Positions 52,052 through 63,163 of a stretch of 64,000 bases of DNA are shown piece after piece. The position numbers were made by a program, and so were the translations under genes. The stretch lies in the NCBI RefSeq assembly GCF_016808335.1, contig NC_053148.1, forward strand, positions 13,199,433-13,263,432, in the 5' to 3' direction. The notes under the pieces were generated by a model. That model saw only the letters and a list, made by a program, of their open reading frames with translations. It was not told where the DNA came from and made no database searches. The stretch's first letter is position 1. Each line of letters starts with the position of its first letter. The stretch comes from Panicum virgatum (taxonomy: Eukaryota > Streptophyta > Magnoliopsida > Poales > Poaceae).

Positions 52052-52867
52052 TCAACGGCACCTAGGGCAATTGCACCTAGGGCGCCCTTCTCCTCCTTGC
52101 TTTCGTAGATCTCCGACCATCCTGAATAACTTCCTTATGTTGCGGAGAAGGAAGTTGTAATCTTTTTCAGCCAAGCGCTCGATGTCGTTCATCCTTCTAT
52201 CCATTGCCACGAGTTGATCGTGACACCTATCGATGGTGGCGCAGAGATCCGCGATTTCATTGCGGCACTCGAAACAGCACCCGAAGTGATGGCCGCCGCG
52301 GTTGGGGCCGTCGTCCTCGGGCTCGTCGTCGTCCTTCTTCTTCCCCTTATCGCAGTCACCTCTGGAGGGGTCGTCATCCTCTCTTTTCTCCTCTTCGGCC
52401 CACCCCGGCCAATCATCGTCGTAGTCACGACCGGCGGCGCCCCATGAACCGGGGCTTATGTAGCTCTCCCAATCGTTGTCCCCCGCATAGTCCTTTGGCT
52501 CCGGGGTGTGCTCGATGTAGTTTTTCCTTTTAACTCCGAGAAGGCGCAAGGAACGCCTAGGTGCGGGTGGCTCATTGTCTTGTCGCTTCTCACCCTCGTC
52601 CTCGTCGCTAATGACGACGACCACCCTTTGGGCTTGAGCTAGCTTCTCCTTGCGCCACAGAGGGCCCTTCCCTCCGACTCTCATCCATGCTTGGGTATTA
52701 CATTTCTTAGGAGGGAGCTTCGCTTCGAATCGCTTTGCTTCGACAAGGAGGGGCGGCGCACCAGTTGCCGAGGTGGAGCTAGGCATCTGCTGGTTTGGCG
52801 TGGGGGAGTCGGGCGCCATGCCCCCCTCCTTGATCTCCATCGTTGCAATCATGTCTCTTGCGCTCAC
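52052..52867 (-). CDS. Additional ORF after pol (env position) in the minus-strand Athila element
   Basis: The 271-residue frame is open although pol in the same element is broken. It starts MSARDMIATMEIKEGG. The middle is highly charged (VVVISDEDEGEKRQD, then long Asp/Glu/Lys runs), with a CCFEC segment. The C-terminal part is helical (LVAMDRRMNDIERLAEKDYN) and ends in a Cys/Arg-rich tail (CNCPRCR). No transmembrane helix or signal peptide is seen. Function is unknown; nuclear or nucleocapsid-associated roles are possible from composition, but this is only a guess. Confidence 0.6.
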   Translation of the reverse strand: MSARDMIATMEIKEGGMAPDSPTPNQQMPSSTSATGAPPLLVEAKRFEAKLPPKKCNTQAWMRVGGKGPLWRKEKLAQAQRVVVVISDEDEGEKRQDNEPPAPRRSLRLLGVKRKNYIEHTPEPKDYAGDNDWESYISPGSWGAAGRDYDDDWPGWAEEEKREDDDPSRGDCDKGKKKDDDEPEDDGPNRGGHHFGCCFECRNEIADLCATIDRCHDQLVAMDRRMNDIERLAEKDYNFLLRNIRKLFRMVGDLRKQGGEGRPRCNCPRCR

Positions 52868-53282
52868 TGGAACGGCTATTGTCGATGTCTCTCAGGAGGT
52901 GGTGGTGTAGATTGAAAAGTATGAGAGAATTGATCTAAACTGCGCCTCTATTTAAGTCCTGAAAAGACTTGGATGAGAAGTCCAATATCTCTGCGTTTTT
53001 GGCATGCGAAATCTATAAAGCACGGGTTTAAAATTTCCTTATCTCGTACCTACCAAAAATCAAGACCGAGACGTGCACGAGAGGGCTCAGGCCGGCCGGC
53101 CTCGGGGTGTTGGGCCGGCCGGCCCAGGGGGTTTTTCTGCCCCCTAGACTCCAACTTTTTCCGAGGTGCCCACCAACAAATTCTAAGCCTATGTTTTACT
53201 CAAAGTTCGTCCAGAATAAAAATAAAACTACAAAAATAAAATCTAAAAGAGAATATTTACAAACCTACCTTGTTTAACGTCG

Positions 53283-56200
53283 TTAGGCTTGACGTTCCGG
53301 TTCCTCATCCATGGTGTATATGTCAATGTAATGAAGGGGCACAACGTCGGGCTCCAAGAATACCTTTAGTCGATGTCCGTTCACCACATATTGGTCGCCT
53401 TTCGCATCCATGATTGTCACCGCTCCCGTAGGTGAAACCGAGTGTACGACGTATGGTCCATCCCATTTGCTTTGCAATTTTCCTTTGCCAAAGAGTTTGA
53501 ACCTTGAGTTGTAGAGTAGGACCTTGTCTCCTTCTTTGAATTCCTTGTTTTGTAATCGCTTGTCGTACCATCTCTTCATCCTTTCTTTGTAAACTATTGC
53601 ACTATTGTACGCTTTCAATCTTAACTCCTCCAATTCGCTTATTTGGATTCACCTTTTAATTCCAGCAGCTTCCACATCAAAGTTCATCTTCTTCATCGCC
53701 CAATACGCCTTATGTTCTAGCTCAACCGGCAAGTGGCATGTTTTTCCATAAACAAATTGATAAGGAGTCATACCAATCGTGGTTTTGTGTACCGTACGAT
53801 ATGCCCATAGCGCATCATCTAGTCTCTTCGACCAATCTTTTCCTCCTTTTATCACAGACTTCTTTAAAATATCCTTCAATTGCTTGTTCGAAGTTTCCGC
53901 TTGTCCGTTTGTTTGGGGATGATAAGCCGTGGACACTCTATGTTCAATTCCCAATTTCTTCAAGTATTTACCAAAGTCTTTGCCCGTGAAGTGTGTTCCT
54001 CCACCGCTTATCAAGATTCTCGGGACGCCATATCGAGGGAAGATTACCGATTTAATCATGTGTGAGGACTCCTCCGTTGATGCCTTTTGACATGGCATAG
54101 CTTCAACCCACTTTGAAACATAGTCCACCATCACCAATATATGCTCAAACCCATGTGAGTTCACGAATGGTCCCATGAAATCGATTCCCCCAAACATCAA
54201 ATAGATCTATTTCCAAGTTGTTGTTCAACGGCATGGCATTCCTTTGCGAGATATTCCCCGTCCTTAGGCATTCCGGACAAGTCGAAACAAATCTTTTCGC
54301 GTCTTCATGCATCTCGGGCCAATAGAATCCACTAGCCCATACCTTAGCTTGAGTTCTAAAGTGCCCATAATGTCCTCCATATCCCGACGAGTGACACTTT
54401 CTTAGAACTTCTTCACGTTCCTCCCTCGGTATGCATCTTCTTAGGACTCCATCTTCTCCATATCTATATAAGTATGGTGGATCCCAATAGTATTTTCTTC
54501 TTTCCGCAATCACTCTTTTCTTTGCATTCTTTTCCAAGTGATCTAAGGGCATCCCTTTTATTGCCCTTATTATATCATTCATTCATCCAACCATCTTTGT
54601 CGAGAATTCTATATAGGTGATCATCTCTCATTTGGTCCTCGATAGGTTCTTTTCCATCATCTCCATGGTACATCCTTGATAGGTGGTCGACCACAACATT
54701 TTCTGCCCCTTTCTTGTCTCTTATCTCCACATCGAATTCTTGTAGCAATAGAATCCATCGAATCAAGCGTGGCTTAGCATCTTTCTTGGACAAGAGATAC
54801 TTGGTTGCCGCGTGGTCGGTATAAACTATCACCTTTGAATTTACTATGTATGATCTGAATTTTTCGAAGGCGAATACCACGGCAAGCAATTCTTTCTCCG
54901 TTGTTGCATAATTAACTTGGGGTTCATTGATAGTCTTGCTTGCGTAGTAGATAGTATTTACCTTCCCCTCTTTTCTTTGTCCAAGAACGGCTCCTACGGC
55001 GTAGTCGCTTGCATCACACATGATTTCAAAAGGTAGATTCCAATCCAGAGGTTGCATGATAGGAGCACTTATGAGAGATTGCTTGAGTGTTCGTAAGGCG
55101 TGAAGACAATTACTATCGAAGGTGTATTCCACATCTTTTTGGAGAAGTTGTGTCAATGGCTTGGTGATTTTTGAAAAATCCTTTATAAACCTCCTATAGA
55201 ATCCGGCATGACCGAGGAAGCTCCTCAAAGATTTGATATCCGTAGGTGGTGGCAATTTCTCCACGGTTTCTATCTTTGCTTTGTCCACCTCTATCCCTCT
55301 CTCGGAGATAACATGACCGAGGACAATTCCTTCTTTCACCATGAAATGACACTTCTCCCAATTAAGCACAAGATTAACCTCTCCACATCTTTTAAGAACT
55401 TTCTCTAAATTTGCCAAGCAATTTTCAAAGCTAGTACCATGCACCGAGAAATCATCCATGAATACCTCCATAATCTCTTCTATGAAATCTGAAAATATAG
55501 CCATCATGCACCTTTGAAAAGAAGCGGGCGCATTGCACAATCCAAAAGGCATCCTCCGATATGCAAAAGTTCCATACGGGCAAGTAAATGTGGTCTTATG
55601 TTGATCATCCAGATGAATAGGTATTTGGAAGAATCCTGAGTATCCATCAAGGTAACAAAAGTGTGAATGATTTGCCAAGCTTTCTAGCATCTCGTCGATG
55701 AATGGTAGTGGAAAATGATCCTTTCTCGTTGCCTTATTCAATTTTCTATAATCGATGCACATCCTCCATCCCGTGATGGTTCTTTGCGGTATCAATTGCT
55801 CCTTCTCATTTTTCACAACCGTGAGTCCTCCTTTCTTTGGAATGCAATGCACGGGGCTTACCCATTAAATATGTGGCACGGGGTATATTATTCCGGCATT
55901 CAATAATTTGATAACCTCCTTCACCACATCACGCATAGCATGGCTCAACCTTCTTTGATGCTCTACGACCGGCTTGTATTTCTCCTCGAGTTGTATACGA
56001 TGTGTGCAAAAAGCGGGGCTAATACCTTTCAAGTCATTAATCGAGTAGCCGATCACCTTTTTGTGTTTCTTCAATAAACTCAGCAACTTCTCCATCTCTT
56101 TCGGGCTTAATTCATCGCTAACAATCACCGGGAAAGTCTTGACATCTCCCAAAAATTCATATTTCAATCCCTTGGGGAGCGGCTTCATCTCAACATCGGG

Positions 56201-57055
56201 CGCACCATCCTCTTCTTGATCTAACTCCCCAATGTCTTCAAATTTTTCTTCCTCCAAATTCCCGTGTTGCGGCTTCAACTCTTCCATTGTTTCTACTAGT
56301 TCTCCATCTTGATCATCTTGAGCATCCCCGTCCTCCAGAGCGTGTTGGAGAGGATCCCTGAAAGAATCAATGAAACGAATGCTCTCTACCCCTTCGTTAT
56401 CAAGAGGTAGAGGTAAAGCACGAGACGGTTTTGAATGAAATTTGAAAGTGTGCTTCTCTCCATCTAGATCAAAAGTGACAATCCCTTTCCCAACATCTAC
56501 AATAGCATTTACTAATTTGAGAAAGGGTTTTCCAAGAATTATGCTTTCATGTTCATCATCACTAGCATTAATCACAAAAAAGTCGGTAGGAACATCTTTA
56601 TCCGCTATGGCAACATTTAGATTTCTAAGCACTCCTAGCAGTTTGATTAATCTACCATCTCCCATGATCAATTTAATGATTGTAGCATCTAGGTTCGGTG
56701 TTTTGTTAAAAAGCCCAACATAAACCTTGGAACTCATCACACTAACATGGGCGCCAACGTCACATAGAACATTGCAACATTTTACTCCGTCTATCATGCA
56801 ATAAACACGAGGTGTGGGTGATGGATTACCTTCGCCTTGATTGCTTCTAATCACATATACTTGGGCTATGTGCGCGTAGGGTGATGATTCCGATTTCACT
56901 CCCATGATCCTTTTGACCTCCAGCACTTCGTCCAAGTCAATCTCTTCCTCTTTTTCTTCAAAAAGTTTCCGAATAATATCACCGGCCGATTCCTTGCCAA
57001 ATGTATATCCCGTGTGATTATCCGGCGGAAAGTCCTCCACTATCACCTTCGCCAT
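53283..57055 (-). pseudogene. Protease, RT, RNase H and integrase of the minus-strand Athila element, broken
   Basis: The minus-strand frame from 57055 carries the aspartic protease (LCDVGAHVSVM, near 56750) and stops at a TAA at 55865-55867 where PHSEWVSPV is expected. RT and RNase H follow in frame (55852-54575) with intact FMDD near 55452-55463 and [14 protein letters not shown]. The integrase zinc finger (CHSSGYGGHYG ... CPECLRTG) is in 54582-54145, the core in 54200-53649 after a frameshift. There ISDGG is replaced by ISGGG, losing a catalytic Asp. A stop at 53649-53651 precedes the C-terminal part, which ends at 53283. Confidence 0.88.
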
Positions 57056-57058
57056 TCC

Positions 57059-58017
57059 TCATTGGTTTGGATGCAGTCTTGCTTTGTCGAACAATCTTCC
57101 GAAGTTAATTGGTGTCCAATCCATTTGCTCGAATTCCCTTAGCGATTTGGCGGTGCCCAAGGTTCTTCCTTTCTTTTCCGGGTCATCTTTCGTTGCACTC
57201 CGGATTGATGCTTCTTCATCGTGGTTTGTCTCTATGACTTTCCCATGCTTCGGTTGTTCTTCCCTCACTTCTGATGTCTCTTTTCTGAAAATTCCAGCAA
57301 GCACCCGCACTTGAGATTCTTCCTCGGAGCTTGCCGAACATCATTTTTCCCAATCTCTTCGCATGGCTGCACCCTTGCTTATTTTTGTAGGAGTTGGGCG
57401 GCTTCCGTGAGTGTTTTCTCCATGAGATCTCCTCCTACACACATTTGAACAAATTGCATGCACTCGGGGGTTAGGGAAAAATAAAAGTTATGCAAGAGTA
57501 CATCACCGGAAAATCCGAGCTTCGGTCCTTGTTCAATCAATCCATTGAATCTATCCCATGCTTGATCTATCCCTTCTTTTTCTCCTTGCACGAAGTTGAT
57601 CACTTGCTTCTGAATATGTTTAACCTTGCTTAACGGAAAGAACCGCTCGCAAAATTTCTTCATCAAGTCATCCCAATTTCCTTTTACCTCGAAGGATGCA
57701 AGTGCAAACCATCTTCTCGCTTCTTCCGCAAGCGAGTATGGGAAAAGATTCCATCTAAACCAAGCTAGCGGAACTCCGTCTTGTTGTACCGTGTTGCATA
57801 GCATTGTGAACTACTTGATATGTCTATATGGGTTGTCCGTCTCATCTCCTCTAAAGGGGTTTGCCGCCGCCAACTTGATGATTTGAGGCTTGATCTCGTA
57901 CTCGGTGGCTCGCAACACCGAATCTGATTTTTGCATGTCGAAGTCCTCCGATCGCGGGCTTGCATAATCCCTTAGTGATTTTTCTCCTTCCTCCACGTGT
58001 TGAACGAGAAGGGGCAT
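57059..58017 (-). pseudogene. gag of the minus-strand Athila element, broken
   Basis: Gag starts at 58017 (MPLLVQHVEEGEKSLRDYASP) and has a TAG stop at 57811-57813 in place of a lysine- or glutamine-type codon. The conserved gag core continues from 57804 (WFRWNLFPYSLAEEARRWF ... WDDLMKKFCERFFPLSK). A frameshift lies between 57379 and 57310. The last part (57310-57059) ends in a TGA just before the protease frame. The gag core matches the Ty3/gypsy retrotransposon gag domain. Confidence 0.82.
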
Positions 58018-58116
58018 CTAGATAATCAAAACAAAAACAAAAATTTTTTAGGGAAAAGGTTAGGTGTTAGTAACCAACAAAATTAATACAAAGTTAAACG
58101 TAGCAAAATCGCTTGT

Positions 58117-58134
58117 TCCCCGGCAACGGCGCCA
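58117..58134 (-). other. Primer-binding site, tRNA-Asp type
   Basis: On the plus strand these 18 bases read as the 3' end of plant tRNA-Asp (TCCCCGGCAACGGCGCCA). On the minus strand they are the complementary primer site, 8 nt after the 5' LTR. It is the usual primer for many grass gypsy elements and is not a tRNA gene. Confidence 0.88.
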
Positions 58135-59017
58135 GAAAAGCTCGTTGACGCTCCTTAGAGCCCCAATTTACGTACTGCAAGCGCACGGATCGTGTAGCTT
58201 TTCCCTTAGAGTATTCCCCCAAGGTTTATCAATCCACGGAACAAACGTTCTACTATGCTTAACTAAGAACTAATGACGTTGGTAAAAGATCTATATTGAG
58301 TGATTGAGTGTGAAATAGATCTAATCTAACCAATCTAATCTAATCTAGACTAGTGAGCAATGTTAGGTGTGTGCACAAGATATGAAGAGCATTTATCCAT
58401 AGGGTCTAGGATCACTAGAGATGTAATCGCCGAGCAACAAAGAACGGATCTAATCTACCAAAGGTGTGTTCCAAGATCAAAACCTTTCCCTCCCGCATAC
58501 TGTCACTACACGAGGGTAATCGGTAACGAACAACAAGAACACGATAGTTGATGTAATCTAAGTAAACCATGCAAGAGCAAAGCAAACCCAAAGCCAAGTC
58601 ACGATCTATTAAGCATCAAAGCATCATCAACAAGAATCATGATAGATCAATCTCATAAAGGATTCGGCAATTACAACTCAAGATCTCCTTACAACCCCAT
58701 GAACAAACGAGGACTTTACCCCATGAAGGTAGGCGAAGCGTAGTCGATCATGGTGACAAAATCTCTGGCAAGGGATGGATCCCTTGCTGTCCTCCAACTT
58801 GCAGCGGCGCCGAGGGACAATGAGGCCTCCGGTGTCGTCTTTCTCTTGTGTCTAACTCGAATGGATCTCTGGAAATCGTCTCTGGATGCCCTCTCTCTTC
58901 TTGACGGCGGCTTCGGGGCATATATAGGTGGCTGTATGTAGCGAAAATCTCCTCTCATGCCATATTTCAATATAATATTTTGGTGATTGATATAGACAAC
59001 ACAACACTTGGACTAAT

Positions 59018-59563
59018 ATGATTGTTAAGATGATCATTCTCAGGCTTTTAGGTTCAAGTGATGAGCTCAAACAAGAGGTAGAAAGGCTAATGGCGGACTT
59101 GAGGCGGCTCAAAGGAAAGTACACTCAAGAGCAAGTCCAACCTTCTCAAGATAACACCTCCGCGGGTGTGAAGAAGCTTGAGAAGGGAGAAACCGTGACT
59201 TGCTTCAAGTGTCACAAAGAAGGCCACAAGTCCTACCAATGCAAGGAAAAAGAGGGCAAAGCAAAGGGAAAAGAAAATGGAAAGCCCAAGAACTTGAACA
59301 AGAGCAAGATGGGACACAAGAAGGCTAAGGAGATCAAGAAAAACACATCTCCATACTTGAAGGCGTCATACATATACACCAAGCCCACCCACAAGAACAA
59401 GCAAAAGAGCAACCACTACATACTTGAAAAGAAGAAGAATGGTAAGGTGGTGGCTCATGTCATGGGGTGGAGAACATATGGATGGAACCGGCCTATTTGG
59501 GTGCCCAAGGATATTATTCATACCATGGATGGCTCTAAAAAGGTTTGGATCCCTAAGACTTAG
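59018..59563 (+). pseudogene. gag fragment of the SIRE-like element
   Basis: From about 59065 the frame encodes the C-terminal part of a copia gag: a helical segment (LKQEVERLMADLRRLKGKY), then the zinc knuckle CFKCHKEGHKSYQC and a lysine-rich tail ending VWIPKT at 59563. The upstream codons are translated LTR sequence, so the start of gag is missing. Protease, integrase and RT do not follow. Confidence 0.75.
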
Positions 59564-60849
59564 GCGCCAAACAAGGTAATCGGGGAATTTGGAGGCTTGG
59601 CAAGGTTTGGGATGCATGAGTAGGGATGCATCATGCAAAGTTGGATTAAAGCCAAGTCGTGGATTAAAGATTAGTGACCCAAATTCCCCTCCCCTTCATA
59701 TGAGGTAATGAGCAAGGTAAAAGGATGGTCTCAATTTTCATTTGATATCCTTCATGCATCATTGTAGCTCAATGCCTCTCTAGGAATGCATGATCTTATC
59801 TTTACAATTGATATTTACAATTGGTATCTTTTATTTGATTTGCTTTCCTAGAAATTTCATGTGGTAGTTTGCTTGTACTAATAATTATTCTTGAAGCATT
59901 CTACATGAGCTTAATCTTGGTGTAAAATGCACCACTCTTGCATGGCACATGCACTTCAAAATGGTACCCCCTTTCACAAATAAAATCTTACAAGTGGTAT
60001 CTCAAATTCAACAAAGGTATGTTGTTTCAATTGGTGCCATGTTTTTCAAGATGTAGAGTTTTGATCCCCACTATGTGAAATACAAGTGCATACATTTGGT
60101 TAGGTGATTCAAACACTATTGCACACATTTAGGGGGAGCTAACTCTATAGCTTGTGTCTTTGTGACTAACATGCTTTCAAGGTGATATTTGTTGTAGTCA
60201 CACTCCCTTAGTCCATATGATAATACACTAAATCCTTCGATATCAAGATGATGCACATTGCAATTAATCTTACAATTGGTATCATTTGATCAAGAAAGAT
60301 TGGACAAGGGAAGAAGACCAAGCCATAACTCCCAAAGGTTAAAGAGATAAATGATATAGGGAGGCATGGCTAGGTAAAACACCTCTCACCAAGTTAATTC
60401 TTTTTGCTACTAATGCTTTTTGTTGCTAGTGGTTATGAAGCTTTTAGGTGTTTGATGACAAAGGGGGAGAAATGTACCCTAAAAGCAAGCAAATAGTTTG
60501 GAGTAAACGATGCCATTAGCAAGGGGGAGGAATGGAAAATGCAATGCAAAAGGTTGCATGGTGATAGGGGGAGGTACTTAGTCAATGTGGGGGAGAAGTG
60601 CAATTTGATGATCCCATGGACTAAGGTACAAAAATTTTTCTTTGCTCATATGGTTCAAACCACACACAAGCCATTGTTCTACAATTGGTATCAATTTCAA
60701 ATACCGGTGGCTTTTAAAATGAGCATTGAAATTTCATCCGAGCAAGCTAAGTAGTTTCTAACTTTTCAAATTAGTATCAATTTCATATCCTTGCAATTCA
60801 TCTTGCTTGCTTTAGTTGTGTTGTCATTAATCACCAAAAAGGGGGAGAT
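59564..60849 (+). other. Non-coding internal region of the SIRE-like element with repeated GGGGGAG and TTGGTATC motifs
   Basis: No coding frame is recognised. GGGGGAG tracts occur near 60131, 60464, 60524, 60567, 60589 and 60841. The string ACAATTGGTATC or close variants recurs near 59816, 59990, 60268, 60679 and 60770. Only the last purine tract abuts an LTR. Confidence 0.6.
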
Positions 60850-62232
60850 TGTAGCGAAAATGGCCTCTCATGCCATATTTCAATATAATGTTTTGGTGAT
60901 TGATATAGACAACACAACACTTGGACTAATATGATTGTTAAGATGATCATTCTCAGGCTTTTAGGTTCAAGTGATGACAAAGAGAAGATAGGCGTAGCAA
61001 GGCCCGAACCGCCCCTACGGTGGTTCCGCAGAGACAATTTGCTATCACCGGTTAAACCGACGTTAGGCAAATTGTACTCATTGGTGCAATGGAACCAGAA
61101 AGCTGAGACTAGGGTTTTGCGCCGGATGAACTGACGATGCCTGAAGACAACTTGTCGGTGCAATGACTTGAAGTGAAGACTGACCCAGAGGCACCGGTTA
61201 AACCGACGATAAAGAAAAAGTGAGCGTCGGTGTAGTTGTCCAGAGACTCCATTTTTCGGGGGGTTTCTGAGCTTGCACTCACTGGTTAAACCGATGTTAG
61301 TTTTGAGAGCGTCAGTCGATTGATCAAGTAGCCGTTGGAGCAGTAACGGCTAAGTTGCTAGGAAAATACACTCACCGGTTAAACCGGTGATGACAAGAAC
61401 TGAGCGTCGGTTTAACCGGCGTTAAGGGATTTCGTTAGCCTTTTCCCAACGGCTAGTTTTGGATGTGTGGCTATATATACCCCCAAGGCCGGGTCATTTG
61501 AGGTTGCTGGAGACCAAGGAAGTATACAAGAGCCAAAGATCGTCTCCAACCACCTTAGAGCTTCATTGTACATCATATAGGCTTAAGCACACTGGTGAGA
61601 GTGCTTAGTGCTTGTAATAGGGATTAGTTCTTGTGAGAGCTCCCTTGAGAGAAGTCTTGCTACGGCAAGCAATCCTTGTGATCCGTCGTGTGACCCTCCG
61701 ACTTGGTGTGGAGTGGCAACGACACTTTGTGTGGGGGAAGAGGAGACCCCCTCCTTGGTGGAGAAGCTCCGTAGTGGATTTCGGCTGGGTGACCGAGAGA
61801 GACGGTGGCGGTGCATGAGACTCGGTGTCTTGTGGGCACTTGCCTTTGCTTGCCGGCATCGCCTTGGTGGCGTAGTGCAAGACGGTGATCGGAAGAGCCT
61901 CGGTGTCCCGTGGACGTAGGCGTTTGTGCCGAACCACGTTACATGACCGTGTCTACTCGGGAGTTTGCATCCCTCTTGCACTTACCTCTTTACTTACCAT
62001 ATTACGTTTCCGCATTTACTTTATCTTGCGTGCCTTTACTTTTCTAGTTAGTTTGTTTAGGATAGGCTATAGGTTGCAAGTATTTTGGGGTAAGTAGAGA
62101 ATAGCAAAGATAAACCTTAGTCATAACTAGCATGTTTATCTTATGCAAGTAGTTTGAGCCCTAGGTTAAAAAGCGATTAGCGACCCTATTCACCGCCTCC
62201 CCCTCTAGGGTCGGACACCCCGGTGATCCTTA
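60850..62232 (+). repeat. 3' LTR of the SIRE-like element with repeated CCGGTTAAACCG motif
   Basis: The LTR starts TGTAGCGAAAATGG and ends near GGTGATCCTTA. Five copies of an ACCGGTTAAACCG-type motif (61046-61062, 61192-61208, 61280-61296, 61373-61389 and, inverted, 61405-61421) lie within 380 bp upstream of a TATA box (CTATATATACC, 61471-61481). This is the layout of a promoter with a repeated upstream element. Confidence 0.75.
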
Positions 62233-62636
62233 TAGCGGCTCTGGTCGATGGTTTTGGTAAAACACCGGCTAGGGTTGACGAGTACTTCGCGCTAAAGAAA
62301 GTTGAGGCCAATAGGGTCCTGGAATGGGCTAGGCCGGCTGGCTTAAGGGCTCCAGGCCGGCCGGCCTGGGCTCCTTCTGGCCCCTTTCGGCTCCATCTTT
62401 CGCATGCGGGCTCTTCTTCTTATTCTTCATCTTAACCCAGTTGTGACCCTGCGTCAAAACATCTCCGAAAATGTCCAATTTCCTGCCAAAATGCAACATG
62501 CTCCAAAATCCAAAACAAAATCGAAAACGGTCAAGTTCGGGTGCCAAGTGGCGGGTTAGTACATGAATCTTCCCGAAGAAATTACCAAAACCACTCCTAA
62601 TTATATAATAAAATGGGTACTTAAGGAGCGCCAACA

Positions 62637-63163
62637 GCATGCCAAAGAAGCATGACCCAGCAAATAAAACCAGACATGAAAATGAGCATGTAATTATCTG
62701 CGCACTAACCTGATTAGTCGTAAGTATGAGTATACACCTATGGATCCATTCTTTGATCTTGCAACAGATTTGGGCCAAGCAGACGACGTTCTACCTCATC
62801 CATTGAAACTCCACCTATACCATCAGAACCGGTGAGGTAAAATAAGGATAAGTGCTGGTAAGAAGCCACGAGCAACTCTGAGAGACCCATGGAGGAGAGT
62901 AAGACCATGAACAACCTTTTCTTAAAAAAAATAATATTTCTCAAAAAAAATCCCCAAGCCTGGCAACATGACAGGATGACACTTGAAGCCATGATCATTC
63001 CGTTCTTCAACAACTCAAGATATCATGATAGACACATTCAAGTTCACAAGCAAGAGAAAGGTATGAAATAACTTTTGTGCAGGATATTCTATCAGGAGGC
63101 TACCGGCTCACCTTAGTCCTGACCTTTACTCGGGACGAGCAAAGGGCCAAGTGTGGGGGATCT
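62637..63163 (+). other. Remainder of the 3' non-coding region of the plus-strand Athila element
   Basis: This continues the region at 48451-49060 after the inserted element. It ends in the polypurine tract CCAAGTGTGGGGGATCT next to the LTR. There is no gene; the short frames have no motifs. Confidence 0.55.

Larger units (their letters stand above)
58937..62232 (+). mobile_element. SIRE/Maximus-like Ty1/copia element, internally deleted
   Basis: A 128-bp start of the 5' LTR (58937-59064, TGTAGCGAAAAT...) is fused directly to gag sequence. The 3' LTR is complete (60850-62232) and is preceded by the polypurine tract AAAAAGGGGGAGAT. Pol is missing. The large LTR and GGGGGAG tract are typical of SIRE-type copia elements. 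The outer boundaries are accurate to a few bases: the left flank shows an unexplained GTA before the TGTAGC start. Confidence 0.78.
49061..62636 (-). mobile_element. Ty3/gypsy Athila-lineage element, minus strand, complete layout
   Basis: Both LTRs are present: the 3' LTR at 49061-50247 and the 5' LTR at 58143-62636, itself split by a copia element. The order on the minus strand is LTR, tRNA-Asp primer site, gag, protease, RT, RNase H, integrase, extra ORF, two polypurine-like tracts, LTR. RT has FMDDFS. Internal length is 7.9 kb. Premature stops and a frameshift make it non-autonomous. It is inserted in the 3' region of the plus-strand Athila element. Confidence 0.9.
58143..62636 (-). repeat. 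5' LTR of the minus-strand Athila element, split by a copia insertion
   Basis: The two halves, 58143-58936 and 62233-62636, together equal the 1187-bp LTR at 49061-50247. The outer tip near 58143 reads CG where TG is expected, a transition in the terminal dinucleotide. The insertion point repeats a short segment (GGTGGCT and AGCGGCT), compatible with a target duplication with changes. Confidence 0.85.

Noticed and set aside
58117..58134. 18-nt match to the 3' end of tRNA-Asp
   Set aside because: Only the 3' end is present and it lies 8 nt from an LTR, so it is a primer-binding site, not a tRNA gene.
60539..60754. Small frame in the SIRE-like internal region
   Set aside because: No copia domain; it lies among repeated purine tracts in a non-coding segment.
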